From positions 1 to 36,408 of the forward strand of contig JAAYYA010000410.1 in NCBI GenBank assembly GCA_012515595.1: DNA of 36,408 nucleotides, read 5' to 3'. Position numbers and translations under genes: made by a program. A model generated the notes under the pieces. That model searched no databases. It was not told the DNA's origin and saw only the letters and a list, made by a program, of their open reading frames with translations. This document shows positions 17,433-26,387 of this stretch, in pieces. Source of the stretch: Actinomycetales bacterium (GTDB lineage Bacteria > Actinomycetota > Actinomycetes > Actinomycetales > Dermatophilaceae). Position 1 is the stretch's first letter, and every line of letters begins with the position of its first letter.

Positions 17433-18032
17433 TCACGCTTCGATCAGCCTACGCCCTTCGAACGCCCTCCCCAGGGTGACTTCGTCGGCATACTCCAGAT
17501 CCCCGCCCACCGGCAGACCGGATGCGAGGCGGCTGACGCGCAGCCCAAGGGTCACCAGCGTCCGGGCCAGGAAGGCCGCGGTCGCCTCCCCCTCGAGATT
17601 GGGGTCCGTGGCGATGATGACCTCGGTGACCGTGCCGTCGGTCAGGCGGGTCATCAGCTCGCGGATCCGCAGGTCGCCCGGACCGATGCCGTCCATCGGG
17701 CTCAGCGCGCCGCCGAGCACGTGGTAGAGCCCCCGGAACTCGCGGGTGCGCTCGATCGCGACCACGTCCTTGGGCTCCTCGACCACGCAGATCAGGGTCT
17801 GGTCGCGGCGGGGGTCGGCGCAGATGCGGCAGCGCTCGGACTCCGCGACGTTGCCGCACAGCTCGCAGAAGCGCACCTTCTCCTTCACCTCGGTCAGCGC
17901 CGCGACGAGCCGGGTGACGTCGTCGGGGTCGGCCGCCAGCAGGTGGAAGGCGATGCGTTGCGCGCTCTTGGGCCCGATGCCGGGCAGCCGGCCGAGCTCG
18001 TCGATCAGGTCCTGGACCACACCTTCATACAC
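17433..18032 (-). CDS. recR: Recombination mediator RecR
   Basis: 199 residues, GTG start at 18032. Helix-hairpin-helix at 13-32 ([20 protein letters not shown]), C4 zinc finger Cys56/59/68/71 (CELCGNV, CRIC), then a Toprim domain ([21 protein letters not shown]) and a C-terminal [20 protein letters not shown] segment, all standard for RecR. With RecF and RecO it loads RecA on SSB-coated gaps. Usual dnaX-ybaB-recR synteny is broken here: dnaX lies about 2.3 kb away, and no YbaB/EbfC gene is seen between. A -10 box sits 9 nt before the start codon. The TAT GCC codons in EYADE form a GTATGCCG octamer. Confidence 0.97.
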   Translation of the reverse strand: MYEGVVQDLIDELGRLPGIGPKSAQRIAFHLLAADPDDVTRLVAALTEVKEKVRFCELCGNVAESERCRICADPRRDQTLICVVEEPKDVVAIERTREFRGLYHVLGGALSPMDGIGPGDLRIRELMTRLTDGTVTEVIIATDPNLEGEATAAFLARTLVTLGLRVSRLASGLPVGGDLEYADEVTLGRAFEGRRLIEA

Positions 18033-18041
18033 AGTGACCTG

Positions 18042-18047
18042 ACTCTA
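18042..18047 (-). promoter_or_regulatory. -10 box of recR; near-leaderless start predicted
   Basis: TAGAGT on the minus strand, 9 nt before GTG 18032. No clear Shine-Dalgarno apart from a short AGGT. Confidence 0.4.
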
Positions 18048-18094
18048 GGCGCTTCGGCTGACAATCACGTCAGGCGCACCCATGGCCGAGCCGG

Positions 18095-18100
18095 TAACGT
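18095..18100 (+). promoter_or_regulatory. Possible -10 box of the lipoprotein gene
   Basis: TAACGT, 32 nt before ATG 18133. The -35 is not recognisable. It makes the upstream in-frame ATG at 18082 unlikely. Confidence 0.3.
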
Positions 18101-18132
18101 CGGGGGCGGTCGTCCGTGGAATGGGGGTTGCG

Positions 18133-18936
18133 ATGGACCGCACGCACTCAGGCACCGGCACGAGGGTCCAGGGGACGGGAGGAGATCGGAGTCCGCCGCG
18201 CAGGCGCTCCCTGGCGGTCGCCAGTGCCGCGACCCTGGTCCTCCTGACGGCCTGCTCCGGGAGCACCCCGGCAGCCGACCCCTGCCAGGCGCTGCCTGAG
18301 GGTCAGGCCCCCGCCGTGGACACCGAACTGGTGGGACCGTTCACGAGCTTCGTCCGCCACGAGGGCACCCCGGAGGACGACGCGCGGACCGTGGACCTGT
18401 TCGCGTGCGCGGGCACAGAGCGGCCGCCGGCCGAGCTGCGGGCCCTGTATGCCGGGCTGTTCACCGACGCCGTCGCCGGTCAGGACGACGGAAGGTCGGC
18501 CGCCCTGGCCGGGCGGTACATCCTGCTCGTCGAGAGCATCGAGTCCTGGCCGGACGGACTGGACGCCACGACGGTCCTGCATGGCACGGCCGCAGATCTC
18601 CTGGCGGGGGCCGGCGGCCCCAGTGCCGCCGCCCTGGCTGCCGACTCGGGCGAACGGGCCGAGAACGACGTCGACCCGACCGTCGCCGAGGCCATCACAG
18701 ACGTCGTGGCGGACGCCCGACAGCAGCAGCTCCACACCCTGTTCGCCCTGACGTCCTTTCTCGGTGCGACGGAGTCGTCCCGGGCGCGCGAGGTGGTCGC
18801 GGTCATCACGGACGACTACGACGGGGACGTCGGCCACTTCGTGGCGGACGAGTCGCGCGCGGGGGCCGACCACCAGGCCGTCGCTGTGCGTCTGCTGGAG
18901 CTGCGGCAGGTGATCAACTGGGAGGCGACGCCGTGA
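18133..18936 (+). CDS. Predicted lipoprotein of unknown function
   Basis: 267 residues from ATG 18133; ATG 18121 is an alternative. An Arg-rich n-region (PPRRR), a hydrophobic stretch (LAVASAATLVLL) and the lipobox L-L-T-A-Cys41 show a secreted, lipid-anchored protein. The mature part is acidic, helical and without repeats or a domain I recognise; its segments DPTVAEAITDVVADARQQQL and VVAVITDDYDGDVGHF are given for searching. The C-terminal half has the pattern of a helical bundle rather than an enzyme fold. It is a single gene divergent from recR and convergent with the HAD gene (23-bp gap), so context gives no hint of function. Confidence 0.75.
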   Translation: MDRTHSGTGTRVQGTGGDRSPPRRRSLAVASAATLVLLTACSGSTPAADPCQALPEGQAPAVDTELVGPFTSFVRHEGTPEDDARTVDLFACAGTERPPAELRALYAGLFTDAVAGQDDGRSAALAGRYILLVESIESWPDGLDATTVLHGTAADLLAGAGGPSAAALAADSGERAENDVDPTVAEAITDVVADARQQQLHTLFALTSFLGATESSRAREVVAVITDDYDGDVGHFVADESRAGADHQAVAVRLLELRQVINWEATP

Positions 18937-18959
18937 CACGGGCGTGACGCGTGCCCGGT

Positions 18960-19646
18960 CTAGGTGAGTATGCCGAGCAGGTCACCCGCCGCGTCGGCCA
19001 CGGCCGACGGGCCGGCAGCGGTGAGGTCACCGGGCGTCCCGGCCCCCCAGGTGACTCCCACGGGACGCATCCCGGCGGCCTGCGCGGCGCGGATGTCCAC
19101 GACGGCGTCCCCCACGTAGGCGCAGTCGGACGGCTCGACACCGAGCGTCTCCGCCGCATGCAACAGCGGGTCGGGGTGCGGCTTGTGCCGGGCGGTCGCC
19201 TCCAGGCCGATGACGGCCGCGAAGTCGTGGTCCAGCCGGACTGCGGCCAGCCCGCGGCGCACGGTGTCGCCGAACTTTGAGGAGACGACGGCGAGCCGGG
19301 ACCCGGCGGACAGGAGGCCGTCGAGGACCTCCGGAATGCCGTCGACCGCGCGGATCAGCTCGTCGTGGTGGGCGAGGTTCCAGTCGCGGTAGGTCTCGAC
19401 CATCGCATCGGCCCGACCGGGATAGCGCTCGCGGAAGGTGTCGATGAGCGTGCGGCCGATCCACGAGCGGGCCTCCTGCTCGCTGACGGATTCGCCGAGG
19501 TGGTGGCTGACGGTGTGCTGGAAGGAGGCCACGATCAGCGGGATGGTGTCTGCCAGGGTGCCGTCGAAGTCGAAGAACACCACGGGGTGCCGGGGAGCTG
19601 TCGGGGGCCGGGGCGCAGCGCGCTGTCCCGGGGTCGAGAAGGTCAT
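18960..19646 (-). CDS. HAD-superfamily phosphatase (Gph/PpaX-like)
   Basis: 228 residues. ATG 19646 overlaps the acyltransferase stop by 4 bp. All four HAD motifs are present: [11 protein letters not shown] (nucleophile Asp26, acid Asp28), VVSSK, the Lys in ARHKPHPDP and [14 protein letters not shown] helical cap between motifs I and II ([20 protein letters not shown]) is as in phosphoglycolate phosphatase/pyrophosphatase PpaX relatives. It should dephosphorylate a small cytoplasmic phosphoester, identity unknown. Coupling to plsC downstream of dnaX suggests a lipid- or nucleotide-housekeeping operon. The last codons L-G-I-L-T use the rare ATA within a GTATGCCG octamer. Confidence 0.88.
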   Translation of the reverse strand: MTFSTPGQRAAPRPPTAPRHPVVFFDFDGTLADTIPLIVASFQHTVSHHLGESVSEQEARSWIGRTLIDTFRERYPGRADAMVETYRDWNLAHHDELIRAVDGIPEVLDGLLSAGSRLAVVSSKFGDTVRRGLAAVRLDHDFAAVIGLEATARHKPHPDPLLHAAETLGVEPSDCAYVGDAVVDIRAAQAAGMRPVGVTWGAGTPGDLTAAGPSAVADAAGDLLGILT

Positions 19647-20320
19647 GCGGTCGGCTGCTCGGGCGTGCGCTCGTTGTAGCGGCCGGCGAGCTCCTGCCCG
19701 GACATCGCGTGGATGGCCGCCATGATCTCGTCGGTGGCCTCACGTCGGGCGCGTCCGGCCGGGACGCCGTCGAACCGGCCGGTGAAGTCGATGGGGGTGC
19801 CGAACTCGACCCGGAACTTGACCACCTTGGGGATGCGCGAGCCCACGGGCTGCAGCTTGTCCGTGCCGGTCAGCGCCACCGGCACGACCGGGCACCCGGC
19901 GGTCAGCGCCAGCCAGGCCACGCCCGTGCGGCCGCGGTAGAGGAGCCCGTCCCGGGAGCGGGTGCCCTCGGGGTAGATCCCGAACGCGCCGCCCTCCCTC
20001 AGGTGCGCCAGCGCGAGGTCCAGCGACAGCTGCGCGGCGCGGGTGTCGTCACGGTCGACGGGGATGGAACCGATGGCGGTGAAGAAGTGCCGGCTGACGA
20101 ACCCCTTGACACCCGTGCCGGTCCAGTAGTCGTCCTTGGCCAGGAACGACACCTGCCGCGGGGAGGTGAGCGGGATGACCAGGCTGTCGGCGAACGACAG
20201 GTGGTTGCTCGCCAGGATCACCGCGCCCTCGGCGGGCACGTTGTCGGCGCCGATCACCTCGGGTCGGTAGATCGCGAACGCGGTCGGTCGGACCACGACG
20301 CGCAGCGCGCGATACAACAT
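19643..20320 (-). CDS. plsC: 1-acyl-sn-glycerol-3-phosphate acyltransferase-like (PlsC family)
   Basis: 225 residues, ATG 20320 with GGAGG 6 nt upstream. Catalytic HX4D motif at His40-Asp45 ([10 protein letters not shown]) and the phosphate-binding EGTRSRDG motif at about residue 120 are intact; a further YPEGTRS context and a C-terminal [12 protein letters not shown] helix are as expected. It transfers an acyl chain to lysophosphatidate at the cytoplasmic membrane in phospholipid synthesis. Other acceptors are possible because actinobacteria carry several paralogues. It is 27 bp behind dnaX, hence likely the same transcript. Confidence 0.92.
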   Translation of the reverse strand: MLYRALRVVVRPTAFAIYRPEVIGADNVPAEGAVILASNHLSFADSLVIPLTSPRQVSFLAKDDYWTGTGVKGFVSRHFFTAIGSIPVDRDDTRAAQLSLDLALAHLREGGAFGIYPEGTRSRDGLLYRGRTGVAWLALTAGCPVVPVALTGTDKLQPVGSRIPKVVKFRVEFGTPIDFTGRFDGVPAGRARREATDEIMAAIHAMSGQELAGRYNERTPEQPTA

Positions 20321-20347
20321 GTGGCCTCCAGCAGGCGTGCGGACCGG

Positions 20348-22771
20348 TCAGTGGGTCGGGTCGTCCTCGACTGCAATCACGGTACCGCCGAGGACGCTCT
20401 CGATCACCGGCAGTCCCACCGCGCCGGAGCTCTCCAGGTCCTCGTCGTCGTCCCGGGGCACGTCACCGCCGGGCTGGGGTGCCGGAGGCGGGGCAGCCTG
20501 GGGCGTCGGCGTTCGGTCCGGTGCCGCTGCCTGCGGTGGCGTGGCGGTCGGTCCAGTTGACGGCGAGCCTGTATGACGAGGTGCTGGCCTGGGTGGATCC
20601 GTCGGCGTCTCTGCTGGTGCCGGAGTCGCGGCCGACCCCTGACGGGGCCCGGGTGCCGTCCGCTGCTCGTCCTCCGGGCCTGGGCCGCGGCTCGGGCCCG
20701 GCGCGGGGTTGTCTGCCGGCTGGGAGGGCTCAGGGGCATCCGGGGCCGGGTCGGTCGCCCAGGAGGGCGGTGCCTGGCGCGCCGTCTGGGACCACTCCTG
20801 CGCCGGCGGCGCACCCGCCGGCGGCGCTCCGCGACCGGACTGCGCGCCGTAACCCCGGCCACCGGCGGCGCCGAGCTGTTCCGCCGCGCTCGGCTCGTCC
20901 GGCGCCGTCGGGGATGGCGCCGTCGGGGGTGGCACCGCCCGGGCCGGGTCTGGTCCAGGACCAGGCGTGGGCGGCGGTGCACCGGCCGATCCTCCCCGCG
21001 GGCCTCCTCCCCCGGGTGCCACGCCCCCCTCGACGCGGGTGTCCAGACCGATGGCGTCGATGAGGGCCTGGCGCACGACCTCGGCGTGCGCACCCTGGTT
21101 GAAGGTCGAGGCCAGCCCCTCGCTGCTCAGCCCGAGCAGCACCCGGCGTCCGTCGAAGTCCAGGACGGTGCTGTTCACGGAGACCAGGGTCCAGGTGACC
21201 CGCCGGATCTCCTTGATCTTGTCGAGCACCTCTGGCCAGGCGCGGCGCACCGCGTCGGTGTCCAGGGAACCCGGCGCCCCGGTCGGGGGCGGAGCAGGAC
21301 TCGCCTGGGGGGCGGGCCCCGACAAGGCAGGACCCGGCTCCGGGGCGGGACCCCGCTCCGGGGCGGGACCCCGTTCCGGGGCGGCTGGCGCGGAGATCGG
21401 CTCGGAGGCGGCGGGCGCGGGTCGGGCGTGCAACGGTGCGGACGCTGCCGGCTGAGCCTCAGGTGCGGGCCGCTCGACCGGCGCTGCGGACGCGGCGGGG
21501 GCAGGGGCTGGGGGCCGGACCTCCCCGCCGGGCGCAGACTCCGGAACCTCCCGACGGGTCGCGGGCTGCGGCACCTCCCGACGGGCCGCGGCCTCGGGCT
21601 GCTGACCCGGCCCCGCGGCCAGGCGACGCTCGATGCGGTCCAGGCGCGCGGCATACCCCTCCTCGCCCGCGGCAGCGGGCAGCAGGAGACGCGCGCAGAT
21701 CAGCTCCAGGTGCAGGCGGTAGGAGACCGCCCCGGTCATCTCCGACAGCCCCCGGGAGACGACGTCGGCGCACCGGGTCAGGGTGCTCGGGCCGTAGACC
21801 GAGGCCTGCTGGCGCAGCCGCTCGACCTGGTCCTCCGGCATGCCCCGCAGCAGCCCGCCGGCGCGGTCGCCCACAGCGGAGACGACGATGAGGTCGCGGT
21901 AGCGCTCGAGGAGGTCCTCCACGAAGCGGCGCGGGTCGTGACCGGACTCCATGACGCGGTCGACCTGGCGGAAGACCGCGGCGGTGTCCTGGGCGCCGAC
22001 CGCGTCGACGACCGAGTCGAGCAGCTCGACGTCGGTGAAGCCCAGCAGCGCCGCGGCACCGTCGTAGGTCAGGCCACGGTCGTCCGCACCGGAGATCAGC
22101 TGGTCCAGGACCGACAGCGAGTCGCGGACCGAGCCGCCGCCCGCCCGCGTCACGAACGAGAGCACCCCCGGCTCCAGCGTGACGCCCTCGGCCGCGCAGA
22201 GCTCCTCCAGGTAGGAGGTGAGCCGCTGCGGCGGCACCAGGTGGAAGGGGTAGTGGTGGGTCCGCGACCGGATCGTGGAGAGCACCTTGTCGGGCTCGGT
22301 CGTGGCAAAGATGAACTTCACGTGCTCCGGCGGCTCCTCGACCACCTTGAGCAGGGCGTTGAAGCCGTGCGAGGTCACCATGTGCGCCTCGTCGATGATG
22401 TAGACCTTGTAGCGCGACTGGGCCGGGCCGAAGGCGGCCCGCTCGCGCAGGTCGCGGGCGTCGTCCACGCCGCCGTGGCTGGCCGCGTCGATCTCGATCA
22501 CGTCGACCGAGCCGGGACCGCCGCGCGCGAGCGCGACGCACGACTCGCACTCCCCGCACGGGTCCGGCGTGGGGCCCTGCTCGCAGTTGAGGCAGCGGGC
22601 CAGGATCCGCGCGCTGGTGGTCTTGCCGCAGCCCCGGGGGCCGCTGAACAGGTAGGCGTGGTTGACCCGGCCGGAGCGCAGCGCCTGCATCAGGGGATCG
22701 GTGACGTGCTCCTGCCCGATGACGTCGGCGAAGGTCTCGGGCCGGTAGCGGCGGTACAGCGCGGTGCTCAC
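20348..22771 (-). CDS. dnaX: DNA polymerase III subunits gamma/tau
   Basis: 807 residues from GTG 22771 (STALYRRYRPETF follows, the usual DnaX start); the longer open frame to 22819 is rejected. Walker A SGPRGCGKTT at 43-52, zinc ligands Cys63/72/75/78 (PCGECESC), DEAH 127-130 and the SRT sensor region identify the clamp-loader AAA+ motor. Domain III extends to about residue 360. The second half is a long Pro/Ala/Gly-rich linker (for example repeated APERGPAPE) around a domain near 540-610 (WPEVLDKIKEIRRVTWTLVS), ending in a conserved acidic SSGAVGLPVIESVLGG tail. I saw no slippery heptamer of the E. coli type, so a gamma form by frameshift is not supported. A -10 box lies 7 nt before the start. 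Confidence 0.97.
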   Translation of the reverse strand: MSTALYRRYRPETFADVIGQEHVTDPLMQALRSGRVNHAYLFSGPRGCGKTTSARILARCLNCEQGPTPDPCGECESCVALARGGPGSVDVIEIDAASHGGVDDARDLRERAAFGPAQSRYKVYIIDEAHMVTSHGFNALLKVVEEPPEHVKFIFATTEPDKVLSTIRSRTHHYPFHLVPPQRLTSYLEELCAAEGVTLEPGVLSFVTRAGGGSVRDSLSVLDQLISGADDRGLTYDGAAALLGFTDVELLDSVVDAVGAQDTAAVFRQVDRVMESGHDPRRFVEDLLERYRDLIVVSAVGDRAGGLLRGMPEDQVERLRQQASVYGPSTLTRCADVVSRGLSEMTGAVSYRLHLELICARLLLPAAAGEEGYAARLDRIERRLAAGPGQQPEAAARREVPQPATRREVPESAPGGEVRPPAPAPAASAAPVERPAPEAQPAASAPLHARPAPAASEPISAPAAPERGPAPERGPAPEPGPALSGPAPQASPAPPPTGAPGSLDTDAVRRAWPEVLDKIKEIRRVTWTLVSVNSTVLDFDGRRVLLGLSSEGLASTFNQGAHAEVVRQALIDAIGLDTRVEGGVAPGGGGPRGGSAGAPPPTPGPGPDPARAVPPPTAPSPTAPDEPSAAEQLGAAGGRGYGAQSGRGAPPAGAPPAQEWSQTARQAPPSWATDPAPDAPEPSQPADNPAPGPSRGPGPEDEQRTAPGPRQGSAATPAPAETPTDPPRPAPRHTGSPSTGPTATPPQAAAPDRTPTPQAAPPPAPQPGGDVPRDDDEDLESSGAVGLPVIESVLGGTVIAVEDDPTH

Positions 22772-22778
22772 GGGGAAG

Positions 22779-22784
22779 ACCCTA
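22779..22784 (-). promoter_or_regulatory. -10 box of dnaX; leaderless start predicted
   Basis: TAGGGT on the minus strand, 7 nt before GTG 22771, placing the transcript start at the start codon. No separate Shine-Dalgarno. Confidence 0.45.
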
Positions 22785-22815
22785 GCCGCCGCCCCCGACG
22801 GCCACCGACCCTCGC

Positions 22816-22828
22816 CCACAGCCTGTGG
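22816..22828. terminator. Short hairpin at the end of the HelD-like gene
   Basis: CCACAG-C-CTGTGG, a perfect 6-bp inverted repeat ending 2 bp beyond the helicase stop codon on its 3' side. No T-run follows. It could end the helicase transcript before the dnaX promoter. Confidence 0.3.
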
Positions 22829-22829
22829 A

Positions 22830-25070
22830 TCAGCCCACCTGCAGCACGGTCATCCGGTGCGCGGCCCGGGTCAGCACGACATACAGCACCCGGGGTCCGC
22901 CCGGTGACTCCTCGATGATCTCGTCCGGGTCGACCACCACCGTGGCGTCCCACTCCAGCCCCTTGGAGGACAGCGGGTCGATGAGCACCACCCGGCCGTC
23001 GTAGCGGCTCGTCACCCCGGTCAGGTCCGCCCACCAGCGCTGCGGCGCGATCACCGCGAGGGACCCGCCGATCTCGTCGGCCAGCTCCGCGACGGCCCGC
23101 TCGACCGCCGCGGACACCGCCGCACCGTCCGCGGGCACGGACAGCTCTACCGGCTCGACGCCGGTCTCCCGGACCGCCTGCGGGATGTCCGCGTCGGGGA
23201 CGTGCTGGCGGATCAGGCGCTCGGCATACTCGAAGATCTCCCGGGCGTTGCGGTAGTTGGTGTCCATGTGGAACCCGCGGCGCACCGAGCTGCCGAAGGC
23301 CTCCTCGCGGGCGGTGAGCGACTCCTCCGGGTCCGGCCAGGAGCTCTGCGCGGCGTCGCCGACCACGGTCCACGAGGCGAAGCGCCCGCGGCGCCCGAGC
23401 ATCCGCCACTGCATCGGGGACAGGTCCTGGGCCTCGTCGACGAGCACGTGGGCGTACTCGTCCGCGGCGGTCACCCGGCCGCTCATGAGCCGCTCACGGG
23501 GGTCGCTGGAGACCCGGGTCCCGGCCCCGCCGACCGACTCGCCCGGCGCCCCGGGGATGTCGCCGTCCACGCCGACGCGCAGGGCGGACATGCCGTATTG
23601 CGAGGCGTCGTCCAGCTCCTCGATCTCGTAGAAGCCGCGCTCCTCCGAGGGCAGGTCGACCATCGGGCCGAGGCGGGCGGCCAGCTCGTCGACCAGGGCC
23701 ACGTCGGCCACCGACCACGTGCCCGTCTCGAGGGCTGTCTGCAGGGAGTCGGACAGTATGCCGGCAGCCGCCTCTCCCAGGACACCGCCGGCGAGCCGGC
23801 GGGCCAGGTCGGGGTCGGCGAGCCAGAGCAGGACCTCCCGGGGGTCGACCGGGCGCCACCACTCGCGCAGGAAGGCCTCGACGTCGCCGGAGTCCGCGAA
23901 CTTGTCGAGGAACTGCTCCCGGTCGCCCTCCCGCACCTGCGCCCAGGCGGCCTCGGCGAGCTCCCGCTGCGCGACGTCGTAGGAGTTGTTGCGCTGGTGG
24001 TGCCGCAGCACCGCGCGGCGCACCCGCTCCAGAGCGGGCTTCTCCAACCGGACCGCGTGGCCGGCGACGAAGGACCGGAACAGGTTCGGCGACCCCGGGA
24101 TCGGCTCCCGCACCAGGGCGTTCAGCACCTGCCGGACCCGCAGGCTGCCCTTGAGCGCGGCCGCCTCGGGCGGGTCCATCCGGGTGGCGGTGATGCCGCC
24201 GACCAGGTCCCCGACCGAGCGCAGGACGACCGAGTCCTCGCCCAGCCCGGGCAGCACCCGCTCGATATAGGCGGTGTAGGCCGCAGAGGGCCCCACGACG
24301 AGCACCCCGCCGGACTCGAACTTACGTCGGTCGGAGTAGAGCAGGTAGGCGGCACGGTGCAACGCCACCACCGTCTTGCCGGTCCCGGGTCCCCCGGTGA
24401 TCTCGGTGACTCCGCGGGCGGCCGCGCGGATCGCCTCGTCCTGGTGTTGCTGGATGGTGGCCACGATGTCCCGCATCCGCTGACCGCGGGTGCGGGTCAG
24501 GGCCGCGAGGAGCGCACCGTCGCCGACCACCACGAGGTCGTCCGGCGGCTCGGCGACCATGAGGTCGTCCTCCACCCCGACGACCAACTCGCCCTGGCAG
24601 CGCAGCACCCGGCGCCGCAGCACGCCCTGGGGGTCCACCGGGGTGGCGCGGTAGAACGCGGAGGCCGCGGGCGCGCGCCAGTCGATGACCAGCGGCTCGT
24701 AGTCGTCGTCCCGCACGCCGAGCCGACCGATGTAGCGGACCTCCCGGCCCGAGGGGTGCCCGTCGTCCGCGTGGTCCAGGTCGAGCCGGCCGAAGACCAG
24801 CCCCTCGTGCTGGTTCTGCAGGGAGGCGGTGCGCCGCGAGGCCGAGAAGACCAGCGCGTCGCGCTCGAAGAGCCCGGCCAGCTCCTCCTCGCGGGGGTCG
24901 CCGGTGCCCCGGCGGTCGGTCTGTCCCCGAGCCATGCCCTCCGCGTGCACGAGCTGTGCCCGGTCCACGGCCTTGGCCAGCTCGGTGTACACCCGGTCGA
25001 CGTGCGCCTGCTCGATGGCAATCTCACGTGCGACGAGGTCCTCGGCGGCTTCGCTCACCTTCGGTTCCAT
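22830..25070 (-). CDS. HelD/HelR-like UvrD-family RNA polymerase-recycling ATPase
   Basis: 746 residues from ATG 25070; a GTG at 25079 is an alternative. An N-terminal coiled coil (EIAIEQAHVDRVYTELAKAV) precedes a helicase core with Walker A GGPGTGKTV (226-234), LVVGPSAAYTAYIERVLPGL, the DEAQDLSP motif II, GDAAQSSWPD, DTNYRNAREIFEYAERL, and a C-terminal LSSKGLEWDATVVVDPDEI plus YVVLTRAAHRM. This is the HelD layout: the N-terminal arm enters the RNA polymerase secondary channel and dislodges nucleic acid from stalled enzyme. Actinobacterial HelR relatives confer rifamycin tolerance. I found no 19-bp rifamycin-associated element in the 140-bp upstream gap, so rifamycin induction is not supported. 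Confidence 0.9.
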   Translation of the reverse strand: MEPKVSEAAEDLVAREIAIEQAHVDRVYTELAKAVDRAQLVHAEGMARGQTDRRGTGDPREEELAGLFERDALVFSASRRTASLQNQHEGLVFGRLDLDHADDGHPSGREVRYIGRLGVRDDDYEPLVIDWRAPAASAFYRATPVDPQGVLRRRVLRCQGELVVGVEDDLMVAEPPDDLVVVGDGALLAALTRTRGQRMRDIVATIQQHQDEAIRAAARGVTEITGGPGTGKTVVALHRAAYLLYSDRRKFESGGVLVVGPSAAYTAYIERVLPGLGEDSVVLRSVGDLVGGITATRMDPPEAAALKGSLRVRQVLNALVREPIPGSPNLFRSFVAGHAVRLEKPALERVRRAVLRHHQRNNSYDVAQRELAEAAWAQVREGDREQFLDKFADSGDVEAFLREWWRPVDPREVLLWLADPDLARRLAGGVLGEAAAGILSDSLQTALETGTWSVADVALVDELAARLGPMVDLPSEERGFYEIEELDDASQYGMSALRVGVDGDIPGAPGESVGGAGTRVSSDPRERLMSGRVTAADEYAHVLVDEAQDLSPMQWRMLGRRGRFASWTVVGDAAQSSWPDPEESLTAREEAFGSSVRRGFHMDTNYRNAREIFEYAERLIRQHVPDADIPQAVRETGVEPVELSVPADGAAVSAAVERAVAELADEIGGSLAVIAPQRWWADLTGVTSRYDGRVVLIDPLSSKGLEWDATVVVDPDEIIEESPGGPRVLYVVLTRAAHRMTVLQVG

Positions 25071-25123
25071 CCCCTCCACCCGACGGCCGGGTCACGGTCG
25101 TTGGTCCGTCAACGGGTCGGACT

Positions 25124-25129
25124 AGCCTA
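25124..25129 (-). promoter_or_regulatory. Probable -10 box of the HelD-like gene
   Basis: TAGGCT on the minus strand, about 53 nt before ATG 25070. The -35 is weak. Confidence 0.35.
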
Positions 25130-25205
25130 CCCGCCCGGGTGCCGGATCACGGCCCCGCCACCTGCGGACCGGCGGTGGCCACCCGGACCCTGGCCCACGT
25201 CATAC

Positions 25206-25217
25206 GGCGCCGGCGCC
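25206..25217. repeat. 12-bp perfect palindrome GGCGCCGGCGCC after the LuxR-type gene
   Basis: It lies directly behind the stop codon of the LuxR-type regulator (2 bp). It could help end that transcript; a GC-rich chance match is also possible. Confidence 0.3.
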
Positions 25218-25219
25218 TC

Positions 25220-26230
25220 TCAGATCCACTCGCGGCGCGTCGCCTGCACACCGGCCTGGAAACGGGTGGCGGCCCCGAGGGTGTTCATCAGGACCGATAC
25301 CCGACGCTCCACGGTGCGGGTCGAGACGTTCAGGCTGCGCGCGATCTGCTGGTCCGTCGCGCCGGTCGCGAGCAGTCCCAGGATCCGGCGGTCCCGTTCG
25401 ACCAGGGGCGGCTGGTCGGACCCGCCGGTGAGCCGCGCGAGGGTGGGCGCCATGGGGGTGGACAGCTCGAAGGCCACCTCGAACAGCGCCTCGACCGCGG
25501 CGATCGGAGCCCGTCGTCGCACGACGAACGACCCGTCAGCCCGGGCGTCGTGACGCGACAGGTCGATCAGGGCCGCCCGGTCGTCCACGATCAGCCCGCT
25601 GAACGGGAGCCCGTCGGCCACCGCGATCCGCTGCCCTGCCGCGGCGCCCGCCTCGAGCGCAGCCAGCACACCGTCGTGCGCGAACAACCTGACGTCCACC
25701 ACGAGACCGACCTCCGACGGCCGCAGGCTCGCCCGGGAGAACAGGCCTCCCTCCTCCAGCACGAGGCGCCGGGAGACGGGCGAGTCGTCCAGGAAGGCTC
25801 GGAGTCGCTGGTCCGCCGTGGCCGCCATGGAGTAGGCGGCGAGCACCACCAGATCTACCGACCGGAGCATCTCCACCCCGACGAATCCCGGCGGCTCAGG
25901 CTCGTCCCGGGCCTTGCGCCACAACGCGCCGAGCTCCGTGGCGGTGTTGCGGGTTGACCGGGCCCGGGTCTCCAGCGCGGTGGCCAGCCTGGGGAGCGCC
26001 ACCTCGGGCGGGACGATGTCCCACACGCCGGGTCCGGCGTCGCTGATCAGCTGTCGCGCCGCCAGGAAGGCCGCGGCCCGGTCGACGTCCTCGGGGTGGT
26101 GCCCCGCCTCGACCAGGGCCTCCCGGGTCGGTCGACCGAGTCGCAGCATCGTGAGGTAGAGCGCCGACAGGAACTCCTCGAACTGGGGATCGGTGAGTTC
26201 GTCGAGCCGAGCCATCTGTCCGCCTGTCAT
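25220..26230 (-). CDS. LuxR-type transcriptional regulator with TrmB-like N-terminus
   Basis: 336 residues from ATG 26230; ATG 26215 (better spaced from AGGCGG) is possible, while the open frame to 26284 starts upstream of the likely -10 box and is rejected. The first ~110 residues look like a winged-helix segment of the TrmB/helix-turn-helix type (FEEFLSALYLTMLRLGRPTR). The middle resembles a phospholipase-D-like effector-binding fold (DVRLFAHDGVLAALEAGAAA, then PFSGLIVDDRAALIDLSRHD). Residues ~280-330 are a LuxR HTH (LLATGATDQQIARSLNVSTR, TVERRVSVLMNTLGAATR). This architecture is common in actinobacterial regulators beside biosynthetic or stress genes. The divergent gene is purD, 483 bp away. 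An inverted repeat around its own promoter suggests autoregulation. Confidence 0.88.
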   Translation of the reverse strand: MTGGQMARLDELTDPQFEEFLSALYLTMLRLGRPTREALVEAGHHPEDVDRAAAFLAARQLISDAGPGVWDIVPPEVALPRLATALETRARSTRNTATELGALWRKARDEPEPPGFVGVEMLRSVDLVVLAAYSMAATADQRLRAFLDDSPVSRRLVLEEGGLFSRASLRPSEVGLVVDVRLFAHDGVLAALEAGAAAGQRIAVADGLPFSGLIVDDRAALIDLSRHDARADGSFVVRRRAPIAAVEALFEVAFELSTPMAPTLARLTGGSDQPPLVERDRRILGLLATGATDQQIARSLNVSTRTVERRVSVLMNTLGAATRFQAGVQATRREWI

Positions 26231-26233
26231 CGC

Positions 26234-26270
26234 GATGTCGGATTGCCGCCATTGACTATAAACCGACATC
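26234..26270. promoter_or_regulatory. 8-bp inverted repeat spanning the -10 of the LuxR-type gene
   Basis: GATGTCGG (26234-26241) and CCGACATC (26263-26270) are exact inverted repeats 21 bp apart, enclosing the -10 TATAGT (26255-26260, minus strand). A direct repeat GACATCTGT at 26265 and 26280 extends it. Likely an autoregulatory operator. Confidence 0.5.
26255..26260 (-). promoter_or_regulatory. -10 box of the LuxR-type regulator gene
   Basis: TATAGT on the minus strand, the most consensus-like -10 in the window. The -35 at 17 bp (TGTCAC) is weak, consistent with a regulated promoter. It excludes start codons upstream of about 26248. Confidence 0.55.
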
Positions 26271-26387
26271 TGTGGGCGTGACATCTGTCAGCGGACGTGT
26301 CACAGTGGTCGAACCGGCTTAGCCGGCGTGGGGATCGTGAGCGTCGGTTGTTATCCCCCCCGAAGCAACCAGACCCTGCCTCACAGC

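Noticed and set aside
20348-22771. Programmed frameshift producing a gamma subunit
   Set aside because: No A-rich slippery heptamer in the GC-rich frame.
20573-22918. Large + strand open frame opposite dnaX
   Set aside because: Low-complexity Arg/Gly shadow of the dnaX GC pattern; dnaX itself is certain.
25071-25219. Rifamycin-associated element before the HelD/HelR-like gene
   Set aside because: No 19-bp GGGGCTTGC-type inverted repeat found in the gap.
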